Shown: in pieces, positions 42,801-54,817 of the stretch
How the letters are laid out: every line of letters begins with the position of its first letter
Position numbering within the stretch: position 1 is the first letter of the stretch
DNA from: Bugula neritina
Taxonomy: Eukaryota; Bryozoa; Gymnolaemata; Cheilostomatida; Bugulidae
NCBI GenBank assembly: GCA_964035545.1
Contig: OZ037767.1
Location: 26,707,628-26,771,627, forward strand
Length of the DNA: 64,000 nucleotides
Direction of reading: 5' to 3'
Translations under genes and position numbers: made by a program
The notes under the pieces: generated by a model
Seen by the model: only the letters and a program-made list of their open reading frames with translations
Databases searched by the model: none
Told to the model about the DNA's origin: nothing

Positions 42801-45037
42801 CAAATATACTGAACAACCAGGTCTCTTTCTTTGCTAGCTGCTATGTAGAAATATGATTGAGGGCTGATATAGGGTAAACCTCAATATACCTACTCATTTT
42901 GTTAAGACCTGAGGCTTAGAAACTAGAACTATTGTTAGTTCTGCCTATAAAGCTCGGTGTTTGGTTTGTTACAAGTGAAGTTATATACACATTGCAGTTT
43001 ATTATTATTATTCACAACTGTGTAGTAAACCTAATCAGGTTTTGTTTTATCCTCTTAAATGCTCTTTCAATTTAAATTGATTTCAACTTCAAAGACAATT
43101 GTAAAACACTAAGTTGACACCCTGAGCTCAGTCTATGTTTCAGCTATTCTTTAAAAATTGTTCAACTGTAAGAAACACAAACTTGAAACCTTTGTTTATT
43201 ACATAAGGTTAGAATGAGCTTTTTAATTATGTACTTGGTTACGTATTGCACACTTTATATACTGTGTATTTTATTGCCAGTTGCCGTATTAATTGCAAGA
43301 GTCTAAAAACTCTACTTAGGTGTAACACAGAGGTAAACAGTTGTGAGTATACTAGTATAATGGTTCCTATCACCTTTATTAATCCACTTCTAGTAAAATA
43401 TTGAACAATCTTATTTACTTTAAGTATATATCATTATTAGTAACTGCTTTTAAAACATGCATAATTGATGACCAATTACTGTTATGCAAGTAGTTTTACT
43501 AAGCAATTATTCATTTATATGTTTCATTAAAACATATGATATAAAATTATATAGCAAAAAGTGTTCTAGAAAAATATTGCAATTCTTCTCAAACTTCTGC
43601 TTTTCATACAATGTGTTGAATCCTTTTTTACTTTCGACTAGATGCCAACACCAACACCTTTTAAAACATTGCAGACAGTATTGCATATTATCTTTTCACA
43701 ATGATACAGGATTTCAGCTGTTCTCAATTCTGTTCTAATATGGTCAATAGTGTATTTAGAGGTTACAGTTGTTTTGTGAATGCTGACATTATTAGTTGTA
43801 TTCGTAATTTCTTTAAACCAGTTCAACCAGGACCCCTCTACAAGTCTTGCTGAAAACCTCTTGTAATAATATTCATTCATATTAAGTAATCTGTTTGCTG
43901 TGCTGACTTCTATTGCTCCAGCTGATAGCTACAGCCGCATGTGAATAGGTTTCTACTTGCATGAGAGTGTCTTAAGGTATCTGAAGGTGTCTTGGGGCTG
44001 ACTGAGACTGTCTGAGAGTGGAAGCATTGCATCTGAATTCATAACTCTTGACCAACCGTTATAAAACTGATCAGAAAGAAAATGGCGTGTATTTGACTGC
44101 ACTACTTAGACAATTTACTTTTAAATTTATAACAATTAAACAATATGTATTGTTTTGGAAAATTAGTTTCAGTTTGGTGATGAAATAGCCTTATCCATGT
44201 GTCTTTTAGGGTCATTATGTAAATTTACAGTTTGCTTCATCAAAAATTGAATTGAATTCTTTAAAAACCTGAATTTTATAAAAAGTGAACCTTATGAAGA
44301 TAGTTGTATACTGAGATTCTTACAGTTCACTAACTTAATGGACATAGCCAAATGCATAAAGTCACATATTTTGAAACTCAACGTACATTATATGCAGCAA
44401 CACATTAAGCTTTTAGACCACCAAATGACAGTTTCTTATGATTAGTAGTAACACTGTTAGATGCCTAACTTGCTGCCTCTACTTAGTTTTTATGTAAACT
44501 AAAACACATGTTCGGGAGCCATCACATAGCTCATTGTAAAATAGTGGGTATTGGCTGATCATTTATTTGATACTAATAAACAAGAATTGTGTTACACTAG
44601 CAGCTAGCTATTGTCTTAACCATGAATTCAATATAAATCTAAAACTGCATTGATAAGCAATCAAGCTTTAAGATTTTAGCACCTAACACATGTTGCCATT
44701 CTCCACCTTATCTTTGACATTAAATACAAGGTTCTTGAAGATGAAACAAACATTCTTATAAAATATTTTCAAACAAAAACTTATTCATTAACTTATCATT
44801 AAATTGTTATAATCAACGGATAGCTACACGTTTTAGTCTTTATATATTATTCAATTAAAACCAATATTTGCTTTAGTCTTGTTTTAAGATATTGTTAGCA
44901 AAATGTTCAAACATTGGCATATAAGAGGTGGCATTGCTGATGGATTTGCACAGGGTTAGAGACATGCTTCTCAGCCATTTTACAGATTTTTATTTTATGC
45001 GCTAGTACTAGGCATTGTGGGTGTGCTCTATTTGAAG

Positions 45038-47264
45038 ATGGTTTCTCGAGCAAGGTAAAGCAGTTCTTTGTAGATAATATTCATTTTTAGTCAATTAAAA
45101 AACTGCAGCAAAACATACATCTGACAAGAGAGAAATTTAGGCACATGATACATGTTTATCAAATCTTGTTTGTTGATTTGTGTTGGCTGAGTTGTGGTGA
45201 TTAAAAGACAGAAGAGTGAGAGCTTGTTATGCACTTTGGACAACTTTTTGGGGCTATGAATAACACTTTAGTTATTTAAACTTATTTCTTCATTGAAATC
45301 TGGCCAGTTTTATGTACAATGAACTTTTTTTCAATTTTATTTCTTTTTAACAAAACAATTTTCGTCTGCAGTTTGTGTTATAAGTGACAACATCAAATAC
45401 TGAACTCAAAGTTGAATTGTTAAATATGCATAAAGCAATTATTTTGCAATAAGTTACTTATTTATAAGAAATCTAATCAAACTGTATTATATGTGTACGT
45501 GTGTGGGTGATGCCAACAGTTTTTTGGAAACCTTCCCAGTAGATTAAATGAGCCTTCTTTGATGATGATTTTCAACAGCATGAGTACTATTGCTGGATTT
45601 TCATTTAACTCTAAACAGCCTTGAACTAAATTTTTCTGTAAGCTCTTCTCTGTGGTTTATGGTTATTATAATGATCTGATAACTCCTTATTCCTACATGA
45701 AAAGTGAATTTGGACAAAAAATATTTTAATGAAATGGTCAAGCTCAAAATTGTTTAATTGAATGGTAATATTTTACACTAGTACCCTTGACTACGCATAT
45801 ATTTTTGCTGTAATAAAGAGTGGTTAGTTTTAATCAACTATCAGCCACAAGGAGGTGTGTTTTGTCATTTCATAAAACTAATGAGATACAAGAGCATATT
45901 AACAAAATATATCGGCATAAAACTACATTGCATGTTATACCTTCTTGCACTTTAATGACTGCAAAATCAGTTATAGAATCCTACATAGAAAAGATAGAGC
46001 TATTGTAGATAGTAGCGCATTTCCTAAACCCTTAGTGCACACAACTTCTTTTCACAGGTCAGTTTTGTTGGCATAATTTGTGTTCCCACATCACAGCCTA
46101 TTGTAATTTAGTTACCATAAAATGCATATAGCTATAATAAACGAAAACTGAGCTGTTATTGTAATTAATTCAGTAAAGATTTTCAAACAAATTATCACAC
46201 CTTGATAATTCTACTTTGTAAATGTTACACTAGCTTTACAAAAATGATTATGTAAGTATATGAGTGCAATGGAGTAATAATGAGTGTACAAGTATTAGGC
46301 AGTATAAACATATTGTAATTTATATTTGTGTATTTAGTATTTACTTTGTCTAATTATAATAACAACTAACTTTTGCAAAAAACAAACCCAATTCTTTACC
46401 TACAGCAACCTGTATTTCAGAGTTGTCTATTCTTAAAATGTACTCGCTTATTGTATTGGATTGGAAAATTATATAAGGGTTGAACGTTGTAATTTGTATT
46501 ATAATTAAAGCTGCACATTCTATTAAAACTGATTATTTGACATTAGTAATGACTTTCAAGTAAGACTTAATCTGTCACAAATTACAAAATGTTACAAATT
46601 TCTGGCCTAGAAGTTCGGAATATTGAAACCCTGTCGTCTCTAAAGGGATAGGGTGCTAATTTTATATCTCATATAATGTATTTTACTAGTTGTCCATAAA
46701 CTGAAGTTTAATTTAAAAGGTATAAACTGTTTATCTGATAAGTATTATAGCTGTGTGCTAAATCTAAACATGTATCATTTGAAGAAATATCTTTTTGTGT
46801 TGTAACTATGGAGTCATTGCCCCAAAACGCCATGATTTAACTATATATATATTTTTTTTATCTTTTAATTATATGTTGTATGGTTTTATTCATAGAAACA
46901 AGTTTCCACTTGATTTGTATAATCTAAAGCTCATTTCACCCACTCCATGTCATTAGTAACAGTTGCTATTATTTTATTGAACTGTCTACCAGGCAATTAT
47001 GAAGTTTTGAGCACCCAGAGAGAAAATTCTATAAAATTAATTTAAATGTATAGTAAATTGTAGCTTGAAATTATTTACATTCAATGTATAATCAGCTGAT
47101 TGTAAGTAGCTAGCATTCTGAAAACATGTGAACTTTGTGTTTGAATCTAGAAGTGGCGAAGGTGTAGAGGTAAGAGGGGCTGCAGGGTTTACAGCTGACC
47201 TTTCACTCATGCCTTCATCTGAAGTGCCTGGACACAACTCTCTCAGAGTTCAAAAGGCATACAG
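45038..47264 (+). CDS. Possible upstream coding exons of the 49.7-52.8 kb gene (or a separate gene)
   Basis: An ATG at 45038 (MVSRA) runs to a donor GTAAAG at 45055 in phase 2. An exon-like segment 47151-47264 has a CTAG acceptor and a GTAGGC donor. It is open in exactly the matching phase and reads SGEGVEVRGAAGFTADLSLM and onward to QKAYR. A third candidate, 48686-48746 (KERNFAKRVRRTYLGIWTR), is also flanked by good sites. The phases do not join cleanly from 47264 through 48746 to 49659, so the link to the downstream gene is unproven. Transcript evidence is needed. Confidence 0.3.
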
Positions 47265-47929
47265 GTAGGCTTTGACTTTATTTCTTACAAACTCATAGTA
47301 AGGTTAGGTATACTAATGTTAGAAATTCTATTAGGTGTGTGAAAATCATTTGATGCAGCACAAAGCATGGGGTTCCTGAGTTCGGTAAATGTGAGTTTGG
47401 GGCTTGAAACTTTTACAATGATATGTAAACAAACACTCCATGACCTCAAACTTTGTGCTGCATCTAACGAATTGTCTATAGGTGCGCTGGTATGTAGATT
47501 TTTACTTACTTAGATTTTCTAAATTGATTTACTTAGTTGAACTAAGAGTGCATTTGGTTCATTTGAAGCTGACAGACAACTCTTTATTTTTGTCATTCAA
47601 TAGCACTAAGGCTATACAAAGTCTGCATACTGTGTATAACAATTTACCCTCTAAGAGATGCTTTAGCATGGTATATAAATTGACTGTATGTCCAGTAACC
47701 CACATCAATACTTACCTGTAAATTCAGCTATTTGGAGTTGCTATATTTTTCACATTGGACTGATGCATTCTGGTCCAATGTTTGATTTGACCATCTGATC
47801 TTAAAAACCAAGTGTAGGATAGCCCAGGGCACGTATGTCTGTGAATGTTCCCATAACTCCAATATATTTGTAACTGCTTCATACAGTAGTATACTATAAT
47901 AAGCTGGTTCGGCTATATAAACTGATATA

Positions 47930-48170
47930 CAACATATGTTCAAATATACACATATCGTATATATGCCAATATATAATATATTCTCATATAAGATTTACAC
48001 ATATACACAAGTATACATAGAATATATTTTAATTGCATTCACATGTAATATATTACAGTCATATACACTTAGAGTTTATGAACATATAAAATATTACAGT
48101 CATATACACATACAGTTTATGAACATATATGCTCATTGCACATAATATATTAAAAATGACATGTAGTCAT
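47930..48170. repeat. Degenerate CATATA/CACATA-rich tandem region
   Basis: Imperfect repeats of CATATACACATA, with a repeated CAGTTTATGAACATATA block near 48060-48130. Confidence 0.55.
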
Positions 48171-48992
48171 ATATGTTATTGGAAACATTTATTTGAGTGT
48201 CATACTAATGTCATGAGTCACATAACAAAAACATGCTGACTAGGAGGAGCATCTGATTTAACTGATTGTTTTGGACAAACAGAGGGACTTTCAATTTTAA
48301 TCCTATAAATATTGACTGTTGATTCAACCAACAAGTTTGATTAGTTAAATATACGAGAACTAAGGCTCTCATAGCCTCAAATTTAATTCTCAAGAAATTC
48401 TATTTACATCCCCAGCCATATACTTAAACATAAGCAGTAAGGACAATATTTGCATGGCTGATTAAAAGTAGAAGAAAATGGGAGATTAAATGGTATTTAA
48501 CTTCTTTAGCATAACAAATTTTATTGAGTTATTGAAATCATATAATGAATGACCTTTGCAGCTCCACAATAAATGTACATACAGTCTGTCATCCTGAACT
48601 GCATATACCACACATATTGCACATGTACATGTAACCTCACATATTCACACACATGTAGCAGTTATGGAACTTATGCCACATGCAGTCAAAGAGAGAAATT
48701 TTGCTAAGAGAGTTCGTAGAACATATCTTGGTATTTGGACAAGAACGTAAGTTGAGAAGAATTTGTGGTGCACCATTTCTTACAATGTGGATAAATATAT
48801 TTGATATTTTATTGCCTTCATATCAGATAGTTTTCCTTCTAGAATTGAGTTTTAAGTAATTTATAATAAGTTTATTAATTAATGCAATAGTTTTCTCAAC
48901 TGCAGCATACCTAACAATCAGACACCTTTGCTACTTGTGATTTCAATTTTCGCATGCGAAAATACGCACAGTGTGGCCCTAGGCTTAGTCTC

Positions 48993-49066
48993 TCTGTCTG
49001 TCTGTCTGTCTGTCTGTCTGCATATTTGTCTGTCTGTATGTCTGTTTGTCTGTCTGACTGTTAGTC
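48993..49066. repeat. (TGTC)n microsatellite
   Basis: About 15 mostly perfect TGTC tetramers, interrupted by TATT, TATG and GACTG variants. Confidence 0.9.
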
Positions 49067-49564
49067 TATGGTCTATCAATCTACTGCCTTACATTACAAT
49101 GCACTTGTAAGCACTATAGGAGTTGAAGCCACCAAAATATTTAACTGCATGCAGTCTTATGCAACTGCTTTAGTTTACTGTAATCTTACTCAAGAACATC
49201 TCAACTTTAAGAAGGAAAGTTTTACTAATGTTAATATGTTTGCTTTTATATAACAACCTTAATTTCTTTGAGAAGAGGTCAACATAAGGTCAAGTTACGT
49301 TGAGTTTCTATTTGGATATTATCATATTATCTTTTATTTATCTAAACTGAATATTGCAGATATATCATAATGCAAGTGGCACTGTGTATATTGACACTCA
49401 ACTATAATTACAAATTGTATCAATTTAAAAAGGAAATTAAAATAATTGATTAACACAGATTGCATTGAATTATTACCTCACAATAACCAAATGATGCCGG
49501 TTTACCTGCCAGGGTGGCAGCTCTGTGAGTAGTCAGCGCTATAGTAATCACTAAAACTGTCAGT

Positions 49565-49652
49565 ATACCTGCTCAGACAGGTTAGACAGGTGTATACAGG
49601 TGTATATAGGTCAGACAGGTGTACAGAGGTTTGACAGGTGTATTAAGGTTAT
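49565..49652. repeat. Short ACAGGTGTATA-type tandem repeat
   Basis: Five to six imperfect units with ACAGGT cores end just before the exon that carries the ATG at 49659. Each unit resembles an AG|GT splice junction. Confidence 0.6.
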
Positions 49653-49658
49653 ACAGCA

Positions 49659-52600
49659 ATGAAATACAGATTCTATCAGTTGGAAAGAAACTTTCGTTGG
49701 GTGCTACAAACGTAAGTGACTCTAGTGTGGGTGCGCGGTGTGTGCTGTGTGTGCGTTACATTCTGTCATTACATATGTATATTTATATAGTTATATGACT
49801 GTATTTGATATAATGTGCTGCAGAATCAATGGCATTGAGTCAGGCAGACTAGACAGGCAACTACAACTGTTAGAGAGACAAAAGCTGCACACAGTACGAC
49901 TGGTGAATAATAACATCAGACTGACGAGAGTCACTTTGGACCACATAGAGGCTTGCAGTGGACACAGCATCAACCAACTAGGTGAGTGTTACCATAGAAA
50001 CATTTTTCTTGTGAGTTTTAAATATATAACAAACACTAGTGGGGGGTGAAAAGGAGTGGAGTGTGCGGTTACTAACCTCAAAGAAAATGTCAAATCTAAT
50101 TAGTAGCCATTATTTCAGAATGATTATGTAATAATATATTATTATGGGGCTAAATTACCGAAAATAAAACAAAATTGTTATGTGACAACAGCATAATATT
50201 ATCAATGAGAAATTTTACTTTCTTTTTCTACTATTGTTTTAGTCAGTTGTATTCACTCAAGTTCTTACAGTTTGATACTCTTTTATCATTGAAGCATTCA
50301 ATGTAGTTCTTCTTTTTATAATAGGTTGTAATTTCATTAATTAACTGAAGGTTATGGCAAACAAAGAATTATAAAAAATTAATAAATTGGGATATGAGCT
50401 TTGTAGCCTTCAATTCATAGCTACTTCTAGATTAAAACAGCACATACAGAATTTCACATGTGATGACTTTACAGAATATAGTATGAGTCTTTAGGAATTA
50501 AAGATCGGTAAATGCAGCACTAAACTGGTAGTCACTGAATGCATTGGCTGAGGGGTCTCAAGTTTGTAGTTGAGGGTTTGGAGACCGATGTGCAAACAAA
50601 AATTCAATACCGTACGCAATCACCCCCCACTTGGTGCTGCTTCTATCAATGTTCTCAAGACTTGCCTATATAATATGTTTCTAAAGCACCAACTCTGGAG
50701 ATCTCTGATATTCTAGCTCTGTTATTCTCTTTGTTGAAGGGTTCCTTGGCAGCAGTGCTGATGACTCACTGAGTAACTTGGCACTGGCTGGAGATGAATC
50801 CACTGACAAACCCATGTTTCTGTACGGAGAGAGACAAGTGAGTCGTAGAGTCAGCAGGTTTAGGAGAATTCAGTCAGCAATGGGCAAAGGTGAGGAAATC
50901 AGCCTTCACTATTCTAGCATCTCACAAGTTGTCTTTTTTCTTTTTGCAAATGCTGCTTTCAATCTGGTATAAATTTTTCCTGTAAGCCATACTACACAGC
51001 ATTTTTATGTATTTTATATACTCCTAGAAAAGGCACTGCAAATTAATACAATCACAACTTTGAAATGTGTTGTAAATCTAAAAAGATGCATTATAATTGA
51101 ACAATAAACACAATATGATGATTTCAATATTGAACTACCTGCCCTTTATGGCAACCAAGGCTCAACAAATGGTGCATAAAATATATTAAATGGTGAGCCG
51201 GTAGTGACAAGTCATTTGTAATGAAGCAGTGGGTATGCAACTGGGGGCACAACTGGGAGCCCAAAACTGTGACCTATAGCTTCCTTGATTTGAGAACTTT
51301 AAGCTCACAAATAGCTTCTATATAATTATTTTAGGTACTCCTAGTCTAATGCACAGATAAAAGTAATATGTTATTGTCTTTATATTAAAGTATAAATAAG
51401 CTCAAAGCAGCTTACAGAAATTCAATTAAGCTGCAATAAGCACCTTTTAGTATGAGTGTAAGCAGAATTGTTGTAAGTCAAATTACATGGTTTATAGTAA
51501 ATATATGAATGTAAGTCTGTGCAGTGTTTTTACTCTCACAGGTCGAAGTTCATCAACATCATCAGGACTTCCTCTGTCAGATCTACAAAATAGGCCAAAG
51601 AGCTCTATACCTACCTTTAGAGAGATCAAAGTAAGAGTGAAACGGCAATTAGAGCTAAAACCAGACTGGGATCCTAACACTGAGTTGCCCTATGACTCTG
51701 GAGAAGAAGGTGGCAAAGAAGAGGTCTCCCAAAAAGTCACAAATGCTTGGGAATCTGAAGACAGAATATTGTCAGCCAAGTATACATACTTTTTTATTTG
51801 GGAGACAACATTTTCAAACAATCATTAAGTTTAAATATAGTTAAATTTCTTAGAAATTGTTGCATCCTTTTTATTAACAGTGTGTTGGGTGTATCAAAAT
51901 AATAATTATACTTTATTTGTGTGATTTATGTTAATACAGGGTTGACAGAACCAAATCAGGAAAAAGATCAAACGTAAGTTGGCATTTAGCCAAATCTCCA
52001 CCAGCAAGCGCCACAGAAAAAGAGAGTGAGGTTATCACAATGATTGAAAAAGAAAACATTAGTAATAGAGATCATGACATTGAAGCCAATAACAAAATCA
52101 ATATGTAAGTTATTTTAATGGCACGATGTCATAAATTTCTCTGTCAAAATGAAACTGAATAATAAGCAAAAAAATTAGCCTAAATAACTTTAATTAGCAA
52201 AATAATACACAGTTAACTGAAAATCTCAAAACATTTTTATATCCATTGAATTAGGAAAAACTCCAGAATTACGTCACAGAGAAGTAGAAGTGCCACGTCA
52301 AAACTGCAAAGTGAAACAAAATTAGATGGTGATGAAACAGCAGAAGTTAATCAAAAGGATGAAAGTCCATTACTAGCAGAACGAAAGAAAAATGTGAAAT
52401 CTGCTTCTGCAAGATTAGAAAGAACACAAAACTTAGCTCCTAAACCTAGAAACCCTCGAGATCATCCAATGGTAAAGTTGGTAGGTAGAACTAGAGCTGC
52501 TATTAGCAAGGCTAAAAAGGTCCAAGCCTCATCTGCTTTTGTTGATCCTGAAAAAAGTCAATTGGGTACAATTAAGGAAAGGCAGATAAAAGCTAAAGCT

Positions 52601-52813
52601 GAAAAGCTAGAAAAAAACCGAGCTATGCATAAGTTAGAGGCAGTTAGCACTGAATCTAAAGTAACTGATTATTTGTTAAATAACCCCATAACTGCTAACA
52701 AAGTTGATGAAAGTGAAAATGCTGTAGTCAATTATGATGTGGTTAGAGAAGTTTTAATAGAGAGACAAATTTCACTAGTGTCAAAAAATGATCCAATCCA
52801 TGACGGTGATTAG
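49659..52813 (+). CDS. Unrecognised 440-aa basic, low-complexity protein
   Basis: Exons 49659-49711, 49824-49981, 50740-50889, 51542-51779, 51940-52104 and 52255-52813 sum to 1323 nt with every phase matching. An in-frame TAA sits just upstream of the ATG, which supports this start if the exon is the first coding one. The first 70 residues are helical and charged (MKYRFYQLERNFRWVLQ, then LDRQLQLLERQKLHTVRLV), perhaps a coiled coil. The remainder is Ser/Lys/Glu-rich and probably disordered, with an Arg/Lys-rich final exon. There is no signal peptide or membrane span. I do not recognise the family, and a cytoskeletal or nuclear role would be a guess. Possible extra 5' exons are described separately. 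Confidence 0.68.
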
Positions 52814-54817
52814 ATTTAGATAGGAGCAGTGATAGGAAATTGAAAAAAGTCTGTGCTATAACTAATACCAGTTTCTCTAACTATGAGAGATTTGCTTGCA
52901 AAATACTTTCAATAGTCAGACCTTCACATTTTTCTTTTTAATATTTATTTTGATGTGCCATTTGAATATAGTTTGATTTGCAATGCTGTATTTCTAACAA
53001 CATATCAGAAACTCATTGTGCAGCAGTTGGTGTGCTTTGTTGACTACTTTACTGACATATAACCAGCTGTGAACAGCATTTAAAGTAATGTTATACAGTA
53101 ATCCAATGGCTAAGGAATAAGCTCTGATTTGTTAGTGTCTCCAGAGCTTGAGCCCAGATAAAACTTCATTATTGCCAAATATTTAGCATAGGAGCTTTTC
53201 CTTCTGTAATCATCTGATCAATGTGATAAATCAAACCATGCAGCTTATTAACTATTAGCTGATATGACATTAGACAATATATCTCTTCAGTAGGAAGAGA
53301 TATAAATGAATCATTCAATCTTGTTAATAAACAATATAATATAATGAAAAACCATGCTGGAAGAAAACCTGGCTGACTCACTACATAGTGTCTGTCTGTC
53401 TGTCCTGCGAGCATGCTCACTGCTGTGCAATAGATGAGAGCTGTTCGAGTTGATTTGTATGATTTGGTTAAAATTCACTGCATGTGGTGTGTTTGCAGGG
53501 TGCTTCAGCGTGCTCTACTCTAAACTAAATGCAAAGGTTGCTGTGCTGTTAACTGCTAAGCTTGTGGTACACTCTGAGAGATGAGAAGATAACTCCCATT
53601 TTTAAGCAGATGCTGCTATTAATGCTGAGGATACAAGTTAATCCAGTATTATTGCTGTATAACACTGGTGGTATATGCTTTACATAGGATATTAAGGTCT
53701 TGCATATAATCATGTCAGTACATATAAGTGTGACACATTTATATTAGCTTGAAAGATTTTTAGTGACTAAAATAATCCTACGACTATCCAGCCATGTTCA
53801 TGCCATTAGCAAGTTACGATGTATAAAGCTGTCCAATAATTTGCTATATCCTCTTTGTGCATTTGTTATTGTTGCTTTCACTATGGTGTTGAAATGTTGG
53901 ACTTTTCCAATTTTATCAATTATTGTTACTGCATGATTTATTACACATTTTTAAAAATAAAACCAGTTTACAAACCATGAAAATTGACTATTTACAAAAT
54001 AAAATTCAAGTGTTCACAATTAACAGTTGCAGATAATAATAGTACTTATTATATAATTACATTTAATAATTACAATATAATCATTATAGTTTCTTGTTTA
54101 GCAACACCAGATAAATGCAACTTGCATGTAAATGAACCAACATAAACAGATAATCTATAATACAGAATTCAATAACTAATTATAACATTGGCCATTATGT
54201 AGACACAGTTACAGTAGGTGTCAGACATTAGTATAGCTAAAGAGGAGACATTTTTTTGTATTTCAAGTCAAAATATCAATTAGACTACAGAAAAATATAC
54301 CACAAAAATATTTGAAGGCTAGAAAAATATTCAAATTGCACATAAATATCATACAACAGACTTGGTCCACAATGTAAGGTAACAAGAGATTAATAAAATA
54401 TATATTTCTAAAATACTTCAATAGAAAGCAATTGGCAGCAATACAAAATTAACCATATCGAGAACACAGATTTCAACAATTCCAAATTATAAGTTGGCTC
54501 CCCTGACAAAGTGAGTGCAAAACTATAATCCTATTATATACAGTGTAATATCTAAGTTACCACAACACAATCTTGGCTTAACAATTTTCACTTCAATCTA
54601 AAATTTTAAAACTCACTTACAATTAATATATAACTTGACAATAAAGAGACACTATTAATCAGCACATATATACTATCAAATGAGCATCTGAGGAATATGT
54701 GACTGAAACTCAATGAAATAATGTTCAGCCAATATATAAACTTTTCTCAGACGACACACCGGATTCATAGACTGAAGGGGACAGGAAGCAGCGTGCATTC
54801 TGGTAAGAGCCGAGTAG
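52814..54817. other. Intergenic 3' ends, no further gene seen
   Basis: This stretch holds the 3' UTR of the 440-aa protein gene (an AATAAA at 53955 is one candidate end) and the 3' side of the convergent cryptochrome gene. It is AT-rich. The ORF at 53169-53420 has no splice or similarity support. Confidence 0.55.

Larger units (their letters stand above)
41360..45030. other. Intergenic stretch without a supported gene
   Basis: Apart from the foldback element and MITE copy C, I see only AT-rich unique sequence. ORFs such as those at 42379-42732 and 43484-43880 overlap these elements or lack splice-site and codon support. Confidence 0.6.

Noticed and set aside
53169-53420. 83-codon minus-strand ORF
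   Set aside because: No splice sites, no recognisable domain, and low-complexity TGTC content at one end.
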